Assembly (NCBI GenBank): GCA_017403125.1
Contig: JAFQOR010000010.1
Location: 1-64,000, forward strand
From: Alistipes sp.
Lineage (GTDB): Bacteria > Bacteroidota > Bacteroidia > Bacteroidales > Rikenellaceae
Direction of reading: 5' to 3'
DNA length: 64,000 nucleotides
In this document: one piece after another, positions 17,381 through 27,612 of the stretch
How the letters are laid out: every line of letters starts with the position of its first letter
Position numbering within the stretch: position 1 is the first letter of the stretch
Notes under the pieces: generated by a model
Seen by the model: the letters and a program-made list of their open reading frames with translations, nothing else
What the model was told of the DNA's origin: nothing
Databases searched by the model: none
Translations under genes and position numbers: made by a program

Positions 17381-18211
17381 ATGAAGAAATTATTTTTGCT
17401 ATTGGCGCTAATTTGTTGTACAAACATCGTTTTTGCACAGTACAAAGTTGGTGATGTCTATGAGAAGGGTGGAGTAAAAGGTGTTATTTTCTATGTAGAT
17501 CAGTCGGGAGATCAAGCTCTTGCTATCACTGTTTCCGAGAAAGATAATATTGATAAGTGGTATCAGATGCAGGAGGAGGTTAAGTTAATGAATAAAGCTG
17601 CAAAGAAGGTGTATAAAAATGAGATGAAGGAAGTTGAAAACTCCATGAAAACTTATTTTGAAGAATTAGCCTCATCCACGAGTGATTATGGCGCTGATAA
17701 TATGAAAGTTATTAAAGAGTATTGCACCAAGCACAATATAGACATGAATAAGTATTTCCCCACATTTGTTTGGGCAGAGTCATTAGGCGAAGGCTGGTTT
17801 ATTCCCGGCACCTACGAAGCTGATTTATATGCTGAGTATATTGCATTTGGCGTCGGCAAGAGCAATTACAAAGGAACAAACAAGAAAGATATAACTAATA
17901 AGTATGATAGGTTAAATTCAGAGCTTAAATCAAACAATGGGTATGAGAACTTGAATTTACCTGTCAGAATAACCACCTCGTCAATTGGTCGCAATTCTAT
18001 GGACATATATGGAGTAAAGGCGTCGTCATGGTGTATATACAAGAGCCTTGAGTTAAGAGAAGATCAGGCTAGCGTCGCAGGTTTTTCATTTCGTTCCGAT
18101 TGCTATTATGACATAGATGCGTATAGACCTATAATGGGTATGGGTACTTGGGTGTCTTATTGCAATGTTGCAGTTTGTGTCGTAAGCATAACGGAGACTA
18201 ATCTCGAATAA
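17381..18211 (+). CDS. Secreted protein of unknown function, DUF1566/Lcl-like
   Basis: 276 residues with a signal peptide ending NIVFAQ. The opening YKVGDVYEKGGVKGVIFYVD and the later GEGWFIPGTYEADLY resemble the DUF1566/Lcl C-terminal type of secreted domain, in which a conserved 'W-x-(I/L)-P' follows a Gly-rich turn. Between them is a Lys/Glu-rich helical stretch (about 55-115). The function is unknown. Base composition is more A/T-rich than the flanking core genes, suggesting an acquired gene. It has its own consensus promoter and terminator. Confidence 0.7.
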   Translation: MKKLFLLLALICCTNIVFAQYKVGDVYEKGGVKGVIFYVDQSGDQALAITVSEKDNIDKWYQMQEEVKLMNKAAKKVYKNEMKEVENSMKTYFEELASSTSDYGADNMKVIKEYCTKHNIDMNKYFPTFVWAESLGEGWFIPGTYEADLYAEYIAFGVGKSNYKGTNKKDITNKYDRLNSELKSNNGYENLNLPVRITTSSIGRNSMDIYGVKASSWCIYKSLELREDQASVAGFSFRSDCYYDIDAYRPIMGMGTWVSYCNVAVCVVSITETNLE

Positions 18212-18220
18212 GAATAGAAC

Positions 18221-18255
18221 AACCCCAAAAGTTTAAGCAAAAAACTTTTGGGGTT
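18221..18255 (+). terminator. Rho-independent terminator after the 17381 gene
   Basis: AACCCCAAAAGTTT (18221-18234) pairs with AAACTTTTGGGGTT (18242-18255), followed by ATTTTTAT. The inner arm sequence is shared with the terminator at 19531-19564. Confidence 0.88.
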
Positions 18256-18383
18256 ATTTTTATGCTATGATACAAAAGTGGGGCTTGGAACAAAACAATA
18301 ACAATCACCTATATCAAAGGCGTTGCTGGCAAAGATAGAGAGAGTGTGTGTGTAGATAAAGGGCGCAAGTGAGCCATCCCGGG

Positions 18384-18458
18384 AGGCTATGCTTTTGCCA
18401 TCGGAGTACGCATGTGCCAACAACCGGCAGCGCACCGTCAAGTGGCATTGCCACGCCA
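18384..18458 (+). repeat. 75-bp dispersed repeat, copy 2
   Basis: The direct partner of 17074-17148, 1,310 bp away. The two copies bracket the 17381 gene and its promoter, so recombination between them could delete that gene. Confidence 0.85.
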
Positions 18459-18558
18459 TTACAACGCCCTGCAATCAACCAAACCGTTCCGTCGTTGAAG
18501 TATCCCCCCAAAAAAAAGTTTGGATAAAAAAACCTTTTGGTGCTCTTCACATGTGTGC

Positions 18559-18578
18559 GGGTATTATTTTTAATACCC
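18559..18578. repeat. Palindrome GGGTATTATTTTTAATACCC, copy 1
   Basis: A perfect 7-bp stem around a 6-base A/T loop, flanked by C and G. Identical cores occur at 48775, 61463 and 63397. Confidence 0.85.
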
Positions 18579-18787
18579 GTGTCACAATAAGATAACGGTG
18601 CCGAAGAGTGTGGGCTTGTGTGCAGCACAGTCGTTGCCGGGCGTCCAAAGAAAAGACCACAAAAATCATATTCCGCACAGCTAATCACGTGCTAACATCC
18701 CGTACCAACCGTGATGCCTAATCTCCTAAAAATTACCTACCTCATAGGCGATAAAATGTTTTTTTGTTATAAATGCTAAAAAAATAT

Positions 18788-18795
18788 TATTTTTG
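18788..18795 (+). promoter_or_regulatory. -7 box TATTTTTG of the lipoprotein gene
   Basis: Perfect TAnnTTTG match 75 bases before the ATG at 18871, inside the conserved cassette. The inverted copy has a near match at the same place. Confidence 0.5.
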
Positions 18796-18870
18796 TTTGC
18801 GAACTCCGATTTTTTTTTTCTAACTTGCGTATGACATAAATTTTATCATCCATAAAAACATAGTAGGTTT

Positions 18871-19500
18871 ATGAGAAAATTAACTATTTTAGCTATGTGT
18901 ATCGTAGCGATGGCATGTAGCAAAACGGAGGACAGAATTGATTTGGTGGATATAGATAATCTCAATACCGAGAACATTGGCAATTTTGTTAGTGCCAAAG
19001 AGTTAGACAAGGAGGCGATTGCCGAACTTATCACAACAAAAGCTCTGGTTATTGATAAGATATTCAGATATCTCGAAAGAGATAATAAGTGGGACGACTA
19101 CACATATGTGCCTGGAAATACAACTATACATGGCATAACATTCGATGGTAATGAATCCACAATCATTCATGCGTGTGCGAATATACCCTACGAAGTATGC
19201 GAAGGTCCCCAAGAGGAGAAAAGTGTGGCTCGTTACGATGCCGAGACATGCACGCTCTATTTCCAGAGCCACTACTACGACTATGAGTATAGCGCAACGG
19301 TCATCTACTACGATGGCGAAAAGATTTTATTCCACGGTGTACTTCCCATAAGCGACGCCATAAGTACAAACTATCCCGATGCCAACCTGCATCGCTATGT
19401 TTGCCGATTCAGCGAAGAGTCGGCGCAAGAGTGGATAGATAAGGTTCTTGCCGAGTTAGAAGAGGAGCACCAGTATTGCCGTGGCGAAAAAGCAGAGTAG
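18871..19500 (+). CDS. Lipoprotein of unknown function, paralogue of 47853-48476
   Basis: 209 residues with lipoprotein signal MRKLTILAMCIVAMACSK. The mature part has no domain I can name. It is acidic, Cys-poor and ends in a charged helix. It aligns along its whole length with the protein encoded at 47853-48476. Shared points are N-T-E-N-I-x after the lipobox, E-A-(I/V)-A-E, Y-x-x-E-Y-x-A-T-V-(I/V)-Y-(Y/F)-D-G-E, G-V-L-P and E-W-(I/V). The signal-peptide DNA is nearly identical while the mature part has diverged strongly. A more distant relative may lie at 56759. A terminator follows. Confidence 0.75.
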   Translation: MRKLTILAMCIVAMACSKTEDRIDLVDIDNLNTENIGNFVSAKELDKEAIAELITTKALVIDKIFRYLERDNKWDDYTYVPGNTTIHGITFDGNESTIIHACANIPYEVCEGPQEEKSVARYDAETCTLYFQSHYYDYEYSATVIYYDGEKILFHGVLPISDAISTNYPDANLHRYVCRFSEESAQEWIDKVLAELEEEHQYCRGEKAE

Positions 19501-19530
19501 GGCAATACACATCCTACAAAACAAACAATA

Positions 19531-19564
19531 CAACCCCAAAAGTATCCTACGACTTTTGGGGTTG
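19531..19564. terminator. Terminator between the lipoprotein gene and udk
   Basis: CAACCCCAAAAGT (19531-19543) pairs with ACTTTTGGGGTTG (19552-19564), then TTCTCTATTTG. It lies between converging genes and may serve both strands. Confidence 0.82.
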
Positions 19565-19619
19565 TTCTCTATTTGCTGATACAATATTGAGCAAAGTATC
19601 TTTTGGTGCTATGCACTTA

Positions 19620-20243
19620 CTACGCCTTATCCTCGATAAGCAAACGTATATTCTTGATAAGCATATCCACAGCCACCGAGTTGAAGCCGCCCTCGGGGAT
19701 GATGACATCGGCATACTTCTTCGACGGCTCGACAAACTCCTCGTGCATGGGCTTCACCGTAGTGGTATATTGCTCGATGACCGACTGCATGGTGCGTCCG
19801 CGCTCGCAGACGTCACGCAAGATGCGACGTGCAAGGCGCAGGTCGGCATCGGTATCTACAAAGACCTTGATATCCATCAAATCACGAAGCTCCTTGTGCT
19901 CAAAAATCAGGATGCCATCAACGATGATGACGCGCGAGGGCTTGACTACTACCGTATCGTTCGTACGGTTATGCTCGACGAACGAATATACAGGGTGCTT
20001 GATAGGTACATTGCTCTTCAATGCGCGAATATGCTCCACAAGCATATCGGTGTCAAAAGCCGCAGGGTGGTCATAGTTTAGCTTGGTGCGCTCCTCGTAG
20101 GTAAGCTCGGGGTGCGCCTTGTAGTAGAAGTCGTGGCATAGCGTCGCCACGTCGTCGTTACAGAAGGCATCCTGCAAACGCTTTACGAGGGTCGATTTTC
20201 CGGAACCCGTGCCTCCGGCAACTCCAATAACAGTAACTTTCAT
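19620..20243 (-). CDS. udk: Uridine kinase
   Basis: 207 residues from ATG 20243 (MKVTVIGVAGG). P-loop GGTGSGKST at residues ~10-18, substrate motif DHPAAFDTD and lid region RRILRD-x-x-E-R-G-R are all present. It phosphorylates uridine and cytidine in pyrimidine salvage. The start was trimmed from a longer frame with no family similarity. It follows gyrB on the same strand by about 50 bases and may be co-transcribed. Confidence 0.95.
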   Translation of the reverse strand: MKVTVIGVAGGTGSGKSTLVKRLQDAFCNDDVATLCHDFYYKAHPELTYEERTKLNYDHPAAFDTDMLVEHIRALKSNVPIKHPVYSFVEHNRTNDTVVVKPSRVIIVDGILIFEHKELRDLMDIKVFVDTDADLRLARRILRDVCERGRTMQSVIEQYTTTVKPMHEEFVEPSKKYADVIIPEGGFNSVAVDMLIKNIRLLIEDKA

Positions 20244-20294
20244 GGCTTGAAATATTATTATAAGGGGTTGCGCCCAAAGCACAACCCCATACTT

Positions 20295-22262
<1,968 letters not shown>

Positions 22263-22456
22263 TCAAATTTATATTTACAATATAAAACGCACAAAGTTAC
22301 GAAATACAATTCAAAATTCAAAATTAAAAACAGGTTATTTTACCAATAATTTCTACTCACTCTTCCACCCCAAGAAATGGCCATTTCACTTCATCTGTGA
22401 ACTATGCTCTTTCGTCGCCCGCATTATACCATTCGGACAAAAAAAAGATTGATACT

Positions 22457-22488
22457 GTTGCACTTTTAATCGAAAATATTTAATTTTG
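22457..22488 (+). promoter_or_regulatory. Promoter of the HAD gene, giving a very short leader
   Basis: GTTG (22457-22460), 20-bp spacer, TAATTTTG (22481-22488). Transcription should start at about 22493, 1-3 bases from the ATG at 22495, so the mRNA may be leaderless. Apart from this, 22257-22456 shows nothing I can support. Confidence 0.55.
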
Positions 22489-22494
22489 TACGAT

Positions 22495-23106
22495 ATGAAA
22501 AGAGTCAGTAATATTGTCTTCGACTTGGGTGGTGTGGTATTCGCACGCGACCCACGAAAGTTCGAACCCGAATTTATAAAATTTTTCTCGTATATCCTAC
22601 TCCCCAAAATACCAAAATTCTGGGAGGATTACGACCGTGGCATTGTTAGCTATGACGAGGTAATAACATCCCTCGCCGAATACAACTCGTGCGACAAAGA
22701 GCTTGCCGAAAGCAACCTCCGCCGATCGATACTCACGCAAGAGCCTATTACGGCTACCGCACAGCTGATAGCAGAGCTAAAACAGGCTAAATATAAACTT
22801 TATGTGCTGTCAAATATGTCGTTGGAGTTCATAGAGTTTTTGCGCAAACAGGATGTGTATTGCAATTTCGACGGCGAGGTGGTTTCATGCGAAGAGCACG
22901 TCGTGAAGCCCGAGCCCGAAATCTATCGTCGCCTAATAGAGCGCTACGGCCTAAATGCCGAGGAGACACTCTTTATCGACGACCGCAAAGAGAATGTCGA
23001 GGCGGCCATTGCCATGGGGTGGCAGGGGTTTCACTTCGACCACCGCAACCCGGCAAAGAGTTGCGAAGAGTTAGGCAAACTACTGCTGCAAGCTACACAG
23101 GAGTAA
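22495..23106 (+). CDS. HAD-superfamily phosphatase
   Basis: 203 residues from ATG 22495. HAD motifs: I is VFDLGGVVFARD (a D-x-G form seen in the HAD-IA/YihX-type group), II is VLSNMS, the conserved Lys is in VKPEPEIY, and III/IV is FIDDRKENVEAA. The cap is a small helical insert after motif I. Such proteins hydrolyse sugar phosphates or similar small molecules; the substrate is not predictable. It lies 25 bases before malQ, perhaps in one transcript, which would fit sugar-phosphate metabolism. Confidence 0.88.
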   Translation: MKRVSNIVFDLGGVVFARDPRKFEPEFIKFFSYILLPKIPKFWEDYDRGIVSYDEVITSLAEYNSCDKELAESNLRRSILTQEPITATAQLIAELKQAKYKLYVLSNMSLEFIEFLRKQDVYCNFDGEVVSCEEHVVKPEPEIYRRLIERYGLNAEETLFIDDRKENVEAAIAMGWQGFHFDHRNPAKSCEELGKLLLQATQE

Positions 23107-23131
23107 CAACCAAATAACACATACTTATATT

Positions 23132-25585
23132 ATGACACTAAATTTGAGATTGGAGTATCAGACAGCATATGGCGAAGAGTTATATGTGGTTCTTGGCTCG
23201 GAGAAGAGCAAGCGTCATCCGATGCAGTACATCGGCAATGGCACTTGGGAGGCGAGGGTAAAACTTGCTGCTTCGAGCGACATAGCCTATCGATACGAAC
23301 TAAGCTCGGGCGACACCGTTATTCGTCGCGAGTGGGGCGGCGAACACCGCCTTATGCTCGATGGCAAGAGCGAGAATATCATCGTACTCGATCATTGGCA
23401 CGACATGCCTTTCGACCGTTCGTTCCGCTCGTCGATGTTCACCGACGGCGTATTTGCACGCGCCAAGAGAAAGAAGGCACAGCCCGCAGCCGAGGGCTAC
23501 ATCGTTATTCGTGCCGAGATTCCCGTAGTACGCACCACCCAACATGTAGTCTTGGTTGGCGATGGCAAGGCACTGGGCAACTGGGATGTAGCCAAGGGTG
23601 TTGTAATGAGTGATGCCGAAGCTACGTTGTGGAGCGCACGTATTAAGTATCCCAAGGAGGGCTTCGCCTATAAGTTCGTAATCGTAGATAGCCAGAGTGG
23701 CTCGGTTGTGGCTTGGCAGTCGGGCGACAACTACTATTACAACTGCGCCGTAGGCAAGGATAAGGCCATTGTTATCGATGGCTTACGCCCCCGCTTCGAC
23801 ATGGCTGCATGGCGCGGTGCCGGCGTTGCCATCCCCGTATTCTCGCTGCGCTCGGAATCGAGCTTTGGCGTAGGCGAGTTCAACGATATTCGCCTAATGG
23901 TAGATTGGGCAGCGGCTACGGGTCAGTCAATTATACAGATTCTGCCCATCAACGACACAACGATGACGGGAACATGGCAGGACTCATACCCCTACAACGC
24001 CAACTCGACATTCGCACTACACCCTCAATTCTTACACCTGCCCGATGTAGGCACATTGAAGGATAAGAGCGAAATGGAGCGTTTCGAGGCGCTCGGCAAG
24101 GAGCTTAACGCTCTGCCTATGATTGACTACGAGAAGGTAAACAATGCCAAGGCAGAGTATCTTCATGCAATATATGCACAGGAGGGCAAAAAGACGTTGG
24201 CCTCAAAGGAGTTCAAGACATTCATGGCTGCCAACGAGGAGTGGTTGCGTCCTTATGCCGTATTCTGCGCACTTCGCGACAAGAAGCACACACCCAACTT
24301 CGAGGAGTGGGGCAGCATGGCAAAGTATAGCAAGGCAAAGGCCGCAAAATATGAGAAGGAGAATGCAGCAGAGGTCGCATATCACTACTTTGTACAGTTC
24401 CACCTCTCGCGTCAGTTGCGCGCCGTTCGCGACTATGCACACTCGAAGGGTGTAGTTCTCAAAGGCGATATACCTATTGGCATATCACGCACAAGTGTCG
24501 ATGCGTGGGTATATCCCGAGCTCTTTAATATGGACTCATCTGCCGGTGCTCCACCCGATGACTTCTCGGTTATGGGACAGAATTGGGGTTTCCCCACCTA
24601 CAACTGGGCAAAGATGTCGGAGGATGGCTACGCATGGTGGAAGGCTCGCTTCGTGAAGATGGCAGAGTACTTCGACGCATACCGCATCGACCACATTTTG
24701 GGCTTCTTCCGCATTTGGGAGATTCCGCTCAACGCAGTAAACGCATTGCTCGGCCGCTTCAACCCCGCTTTACCATACAGCTACGACGAGATAGCATCCT
24801 ATGGCTTCCGCTTCGAAAGCTGGCACGTAGGCGACATATCGCAGACCGACAACATGCTCTTCGTCGAGGATAAAATCCAGAAGGGCAAGTTCCATCCGCG
24901 CATCTCGGCACACTCTACCGACTGCTATCGATGGCTTGCCGACGACCAAAAGGAGGCATACAACCGTCTCTACGACGACTTCTTCTATCGCCGTCACAAC
25001 GAGTTCTGGAAGCACGAAGCATTGCGCAAGCTACCCCCGCTTATCGAATCCACAGGCATGTTGGTTTGCGGCGAGGACCTCGGCATGATTCCCGACTGCG
25101 TACCTTCGGTAATGTCGGGCGAGCAGATACTATCGCTCGAAATCCAGCGCATGCCCAAGGATCCCAAGGTGGAGTTTGGCTCGACCTACGACTACCCATA
25201 TCTGTCGATTTGCACAACCGGCACCCACGATATGAACCCGTTGCGCGCATGGTGGGAGGAGGATAGAGGCGTAACACAACGCTTCTATAACCAGATACTT
25301 GGTGCATGGGGCGAAGCTCCCTACTTCTGCGAGCCATGGATTTGTGAGCAGGTGGTGTCTATGCATCTCAAATCACCTGCTATGCTCACCATTCTGCCGT
25401 GGCAGGATTGGGTTGCTATGGATGGATCGTTGCGTCGCGAGAATCCCAACGACGAGCGTATCAACGTCCCCGCCAACTCGCGCCACTATTGGAGATACCG
25501 CATGCACATGACTCTCGAGGAGCTTCTCGAAGCCGAGAATCTCAACAACATGATTCGACACAAGATTGCCGAGTCGGGAAGATAA
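23132..25585 (+). CDS. malQ: 4-alpha-glucanotransferase with N-terminal starch-binding domains
   Basis: 817 residues. Two CBM20-like starch-binding modules occupy roughly 1-110 and 120-235 (the second has VVLVGDGKALGNWD). The GH77 catalytic domain follows (about 245-810). Catalytic-region motifs include FDAYRIDHILGFFR, a CGEDLGMIPD with the acid/base Glu, and TGTHDMNPLRAWWEED. It transfers glucan chains between maltooligosaccharides in the cytosol, as part of glycogen and starch use. This large two-CBM20 form is related to plant DPE2 and common in Bacteroidetes. Confidence 0.95.
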   Translation: MTLNLRLEYQTAYGEELYVVLGSEKSKRHPMQYIGNGTWEARVKLAASSDIAYRYELSSGDTVIRREWGGEHRLMLDGKSENIIVLDHWHDMPFDRSFRSSMFTDGVFARAKRKKAQPAAEGYIVIRAEIPVVRTTQHVVLVGDGKALGNWDVAKGVVMSDAEATLWSARIKYPKEGFAYKFVIVDSQSGSVVAWQSGDNYYYNCAVGKDKAIVIDGLRPRFDMAAWRGAGVAIPVFSLRSESSFGVGEFNDIRLMVDWAAATGQSIIQILPINDTTMTGTWQDSYPYNANSTFALHPQFLHLPDVGTLKDKSEMERFEALGKELNALPMIDYEKVNNAKAEYLHAIYAQEGKKTLASKEFKTFMAANEEWLRPYAVFCALRDKKHTPNFEEWGSMAKYSKAKAAKYEKENAAEVAYHYFVQFHLSRQLRAVRDYAHSKGVVLKGDIPIGISRTSVDAWVYPELFNMDSSAGAPPDDFSVMGQNWGFPTYNWAKMSEDGYAWWKARFVKMAEYFDAYRIDHILGFFRIWEIPLNAVNALLGRFNPALPYSYDEIASYGFRFESWHVGDISQTDNMLFVEDKIQKGKFHPRISAHSTDCYRWLADDQKEAYNRLYDDFFYRRHNEFWKHEALRKLPPLIESTGMLVCGEDLGMIPDCVPSVMSGEQILSLEIQRMPKDPKVEFGSTYDYPYLSICTTGTHDMNPLRAWWEEDRGVTQRFYNQILGAWGEAPYFCEPWICEQVVSMHLKSPAMLTILPWQDWVAMDGSLRRENPNDERINVPANSRHYWRYRMHMTLEELLEAENLNNMIRHKIAESGR

Positions 25586-25857
25586 ATTAGGGTTTATCGC
25601 ATAACGCCGCAGAGGGTTGTAGCCACATAGGGTTGCAGCCCTCTGTCAATTTCCAAAGCCGACCGACAGAGCGCTTATCGCACAAACTCAATCGTATTAA
25701 AAAGTAGATTATTTTTGCAAAACAGCGCTTGCGTTTCCACAAAATATTGTATATTTGCAAGGCTAAATATTGTAAAAGCGGGGATAGAGGGTTAAAAACT
25801 CTGTATTTTTGCCATAAAACAGCGAAAGGCGCAGGCATAAGCTGCACCTTTCGAGTG

Positions 25858-25929
25858 TGACTCCGAAAGGATTCGAACCTTCATCGTAAGAACCGGAATC
25901 TTAAATTCTATCCATTGAACTACGGAGCC
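25858..25929 (-). tRNA. tRNA-Arg (anticodon CCG)
   Basis: 72 bases fold as a complete cloverleaf. The acceptor stem is GGCTCCG/CGGAGTC with one G-T, the D arm GTTC/GAAT, the anticodon stem TAAGA/TCTTA around loop TTCCGGT, and the T arm GAAGG/CCTTT with loop TTCGAAT. The anticodon CCG reads CGG. CCA is not encoded. It stands alone between malQ and the regulator gene; 25586-25857 otherwise shows no gene I can support. Confidence 0.95.
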
Positions 25930-26019
25930 GTTGCGCAAAGGTAAAACTTTTTTTTTAATTTCGTCACCCCGACAGTTGAAAGAGCCAAATTAAACACAAC
26001 CGCAAACTAATATTTGACG

Positions 26020-26655
26020 ATGACTAACAAATACGCAAATTGGGAGCGTTTGGCAAGTGTTATAGAGTGGGCGAATATGACCACAAACTACTTTGCGCTA
26101 CATATAGGTCTCACGCGTGGCGAGAACCTCTACCACATCAAACGTGGCAACTACGGCATCTCGCACGACCTCGCCGACCGCATCGTCGCAGCATTTCCCG
26201 AGATTGATCGCACATGGCTGCTTACGGGCGTAGGGTGCATGCTCAAATCCGAGATTCAGGATAATGTCCTCATCCCTTACTACCCGATGGAGGCCGAGAG
26301 CTACCTGCCGAATTTCAGCCAGTACGACAACAAGGGGCATGCACACCTCCCCTTTGCGTGCAATTGCGACATAGCCATTCGTTCGTTGTCGCGCGCCATG
26401 GCAGAGCCGCAGTGCGCTGCCACCGAGCTCTTCTTGAAGCGCGTCGAGGTAGAGGATATGGTACAGGGCAACGAGTATGTAGTCATAACGAATAAGGATG
26501 TATTATGGCGTAAGATACGCACCGTCGCCAACGACGACACACAGTGGCGACTCGTAGCCCGCAACCGCGAGGAGTACGACGATATAAACATCCGCAAGGA
26601 TGACATCAAGGAGGCGTGGCGAGTTATCGCCAAGATGGCAATTATGGCAAGCTAA
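26020..26655 (+). CDS. Helix-turn-helix regulator with S24/LexA-like C-terminal domain
   Basis: 211 residues from ATG 26020. The N-terminal ~65 residues form an HTH (TNYFALHIGLTRGENLYHIKRG) followed by RIVAAFPEIDRTWLLTG, typical of Bacteroidetes phage-repressor-like proteins. The C-terminal half has VEDMVQGNEYVVITNK and RKIRT, typical of an S24 peptidase-like dimerisation fold. The catalytic Ser/Lys pair is not obvious. No phage genes are nearby, so it is probably a resident regulator. It is 18 bases from lgt and may share its transcript. Confidence 0.8.
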   Translation: MTNKYANWERLASVIEWANMTTNYFALHIGLTRGENLYHIKRGNYGISHDLADRIVAAFPEIDRTWLLTGVGCMLKSEIQDNVLIPYYPMEAESYLPNFSQYDNKGHAHLPFACNCDIAIRSLSRAMAEPQCAATELFLKRVEVEDMVQGNEYVVITNKDVLWRKIRTVANDDTQWRLVARNREEYDDINIRKDDIKEAWRVIAKMAIMAS

Positions 26656-26673
26656 AAGAGAGAGAGAACGATT

Positions 26674-27612
26674 ATGGATATTTTAAGTGTTGTATGGCAG
26701 TGGGACCCCGTCTTTATCGAGATAGGAGGCATCGAAATCAGGTGGTATGGTTTGATGTGGGCAATAGGCATTTTGCTCGCCGAACGAATCGTATGGCATG
26801 TGTGTAAGCATGAGGGGCTACCACGTCGCACTGTCGATTCGGCATTCTTGTGGGTTGTGCTCGGCACATTTATCGGCGCGCGTGTCGGACACTGCCTATT
26901 CTACGAGCCCGAGGTCTATCTTCCCGAGCCATGGCGCATACTCACCGACATTCGTGATGGCGGCATGGCAAGCCACGGCGCCACCATTGGTATCATAGTC
27001 GGCATCATAGGATTCACGCGACGCAACCACCTGCCCTTTATTTGGGGTTTGGACCGCATCGCAATTGTCGCCCCGTTAAGTGGCGCTATAATACGCTTTG
27101 GCAACCTCTTCAATTCGGAGATTGTAGGCAAGGCTACCGACTCGGCACTTGGATTTCAATTTGTGCGTCACGATAATCCGGCAGCTTTCAACGCCTACAA
27201 TGGCGATGTACCTGCATCGATACTCGCCGAGATACCTGCACGCCACCCGGCACAACTTTACGAAGCACTATGTTACCTGCTTACTTTTGCGGTGATACTA
27301 TGGCTCTACTACCGCAAAGATTTAGGTCGTCGTCGCCCGGGTTTACTCTTTGGCGTAGCCATGATTGGCATCTTCCTCACGCGATTCTTCATAGAGTTCA
27401 TCAAGGAGCGTCAGGTCGATTTCGAATCGGCAATGTCACTCGATATGGGTCAATGGCTAAGTTTGCCGTTCATCGTTTTGGGCGTATATATGATTTATCG
27501 CGCTATGCGCCGCCCAGCGATTGGCGACATCGATGCCGTTGCAGCATATGCCAACAAGATGTACGAAGCGGAGGATAAGAAAAAGCAAAAGAGGAATGGT
27601 AGGCGAGGTTAG
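26674..27612 (+). CDS. lgt: Prolipoprotein diacylglyceryl transferase
   Basis: 312 residues with about seven membrane helices. It transfers diacylglycerol from phosphatidylglycerol to the lipobox Cys. Visible motifs: EIRWYGLMWAIGI near the start, GGMASHGATIGIIVG with the essential His-Gly, and the Lgt signature GAIIRFGNLFNSEIVG. The C terminus has a Lys/Arg-rich extension of about 30 residues. It overlaps the next gene by 17 bases, so the two are translationally coupled. Confidence 0.95.
   Translation: MDILSVVWQWDPVFIEIGGIEIRWYGLMWAIGILLAERIVWHVCKHEGLPRRTVDSAFLWVVLGTFIGARVGHCLFYEPEVYLPEPWRILTDIRDGGMASHGATIGIIVGIIGFTRRNHLPFIWGLDRIAIVAPLSGAIIRFGNLFNSEIVGKATDSALGFQFVRHDNPAAFNAYNGDVPASILAEIPARHPAQLYEALCYLLTFAVILWLYYRKDLGRRRPGLLFGVAMIGIFLTRFFIEFIKERQVDFESAMSLDMGQWLSLPFIVLGVYMIYRAMRRPAIGDIDAVAAYANKMYEAEDKKKQKRNGRRG

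Larger units (their letters stand above)
18469..18870 (+). repeat. Upstream half of the lipoprotein cassette, copy A
   Basis: About 400 bp that match, with small indels, the reverse complement of 48477-48882. Shared blocks include CTGCAATCAACCAAACCG at the left end, the palindrome at 18559, GTGTGCAGCACAGTCGTTGC, and CACGTGCTAACATCCC. Homology continues into the signal-peptide codons of the gene at 18871. A frame antisense to this repeat is open in both copies but looks like a by-product. Confidence 0.85.

Noticed and set aside
18314..18688. Minus-strand frame of 124 codons in the repeat region
   Set aside because: It runs antisense to two repeat blocks, has low-complexity and no family features. 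Reported only as a finding.
26020..26655. Phage repressor suggesting a prophage
   Set aside because: No integrase, structural or lysis genes nearby; neighbours are core genes (tRNA-Arg, lgt).
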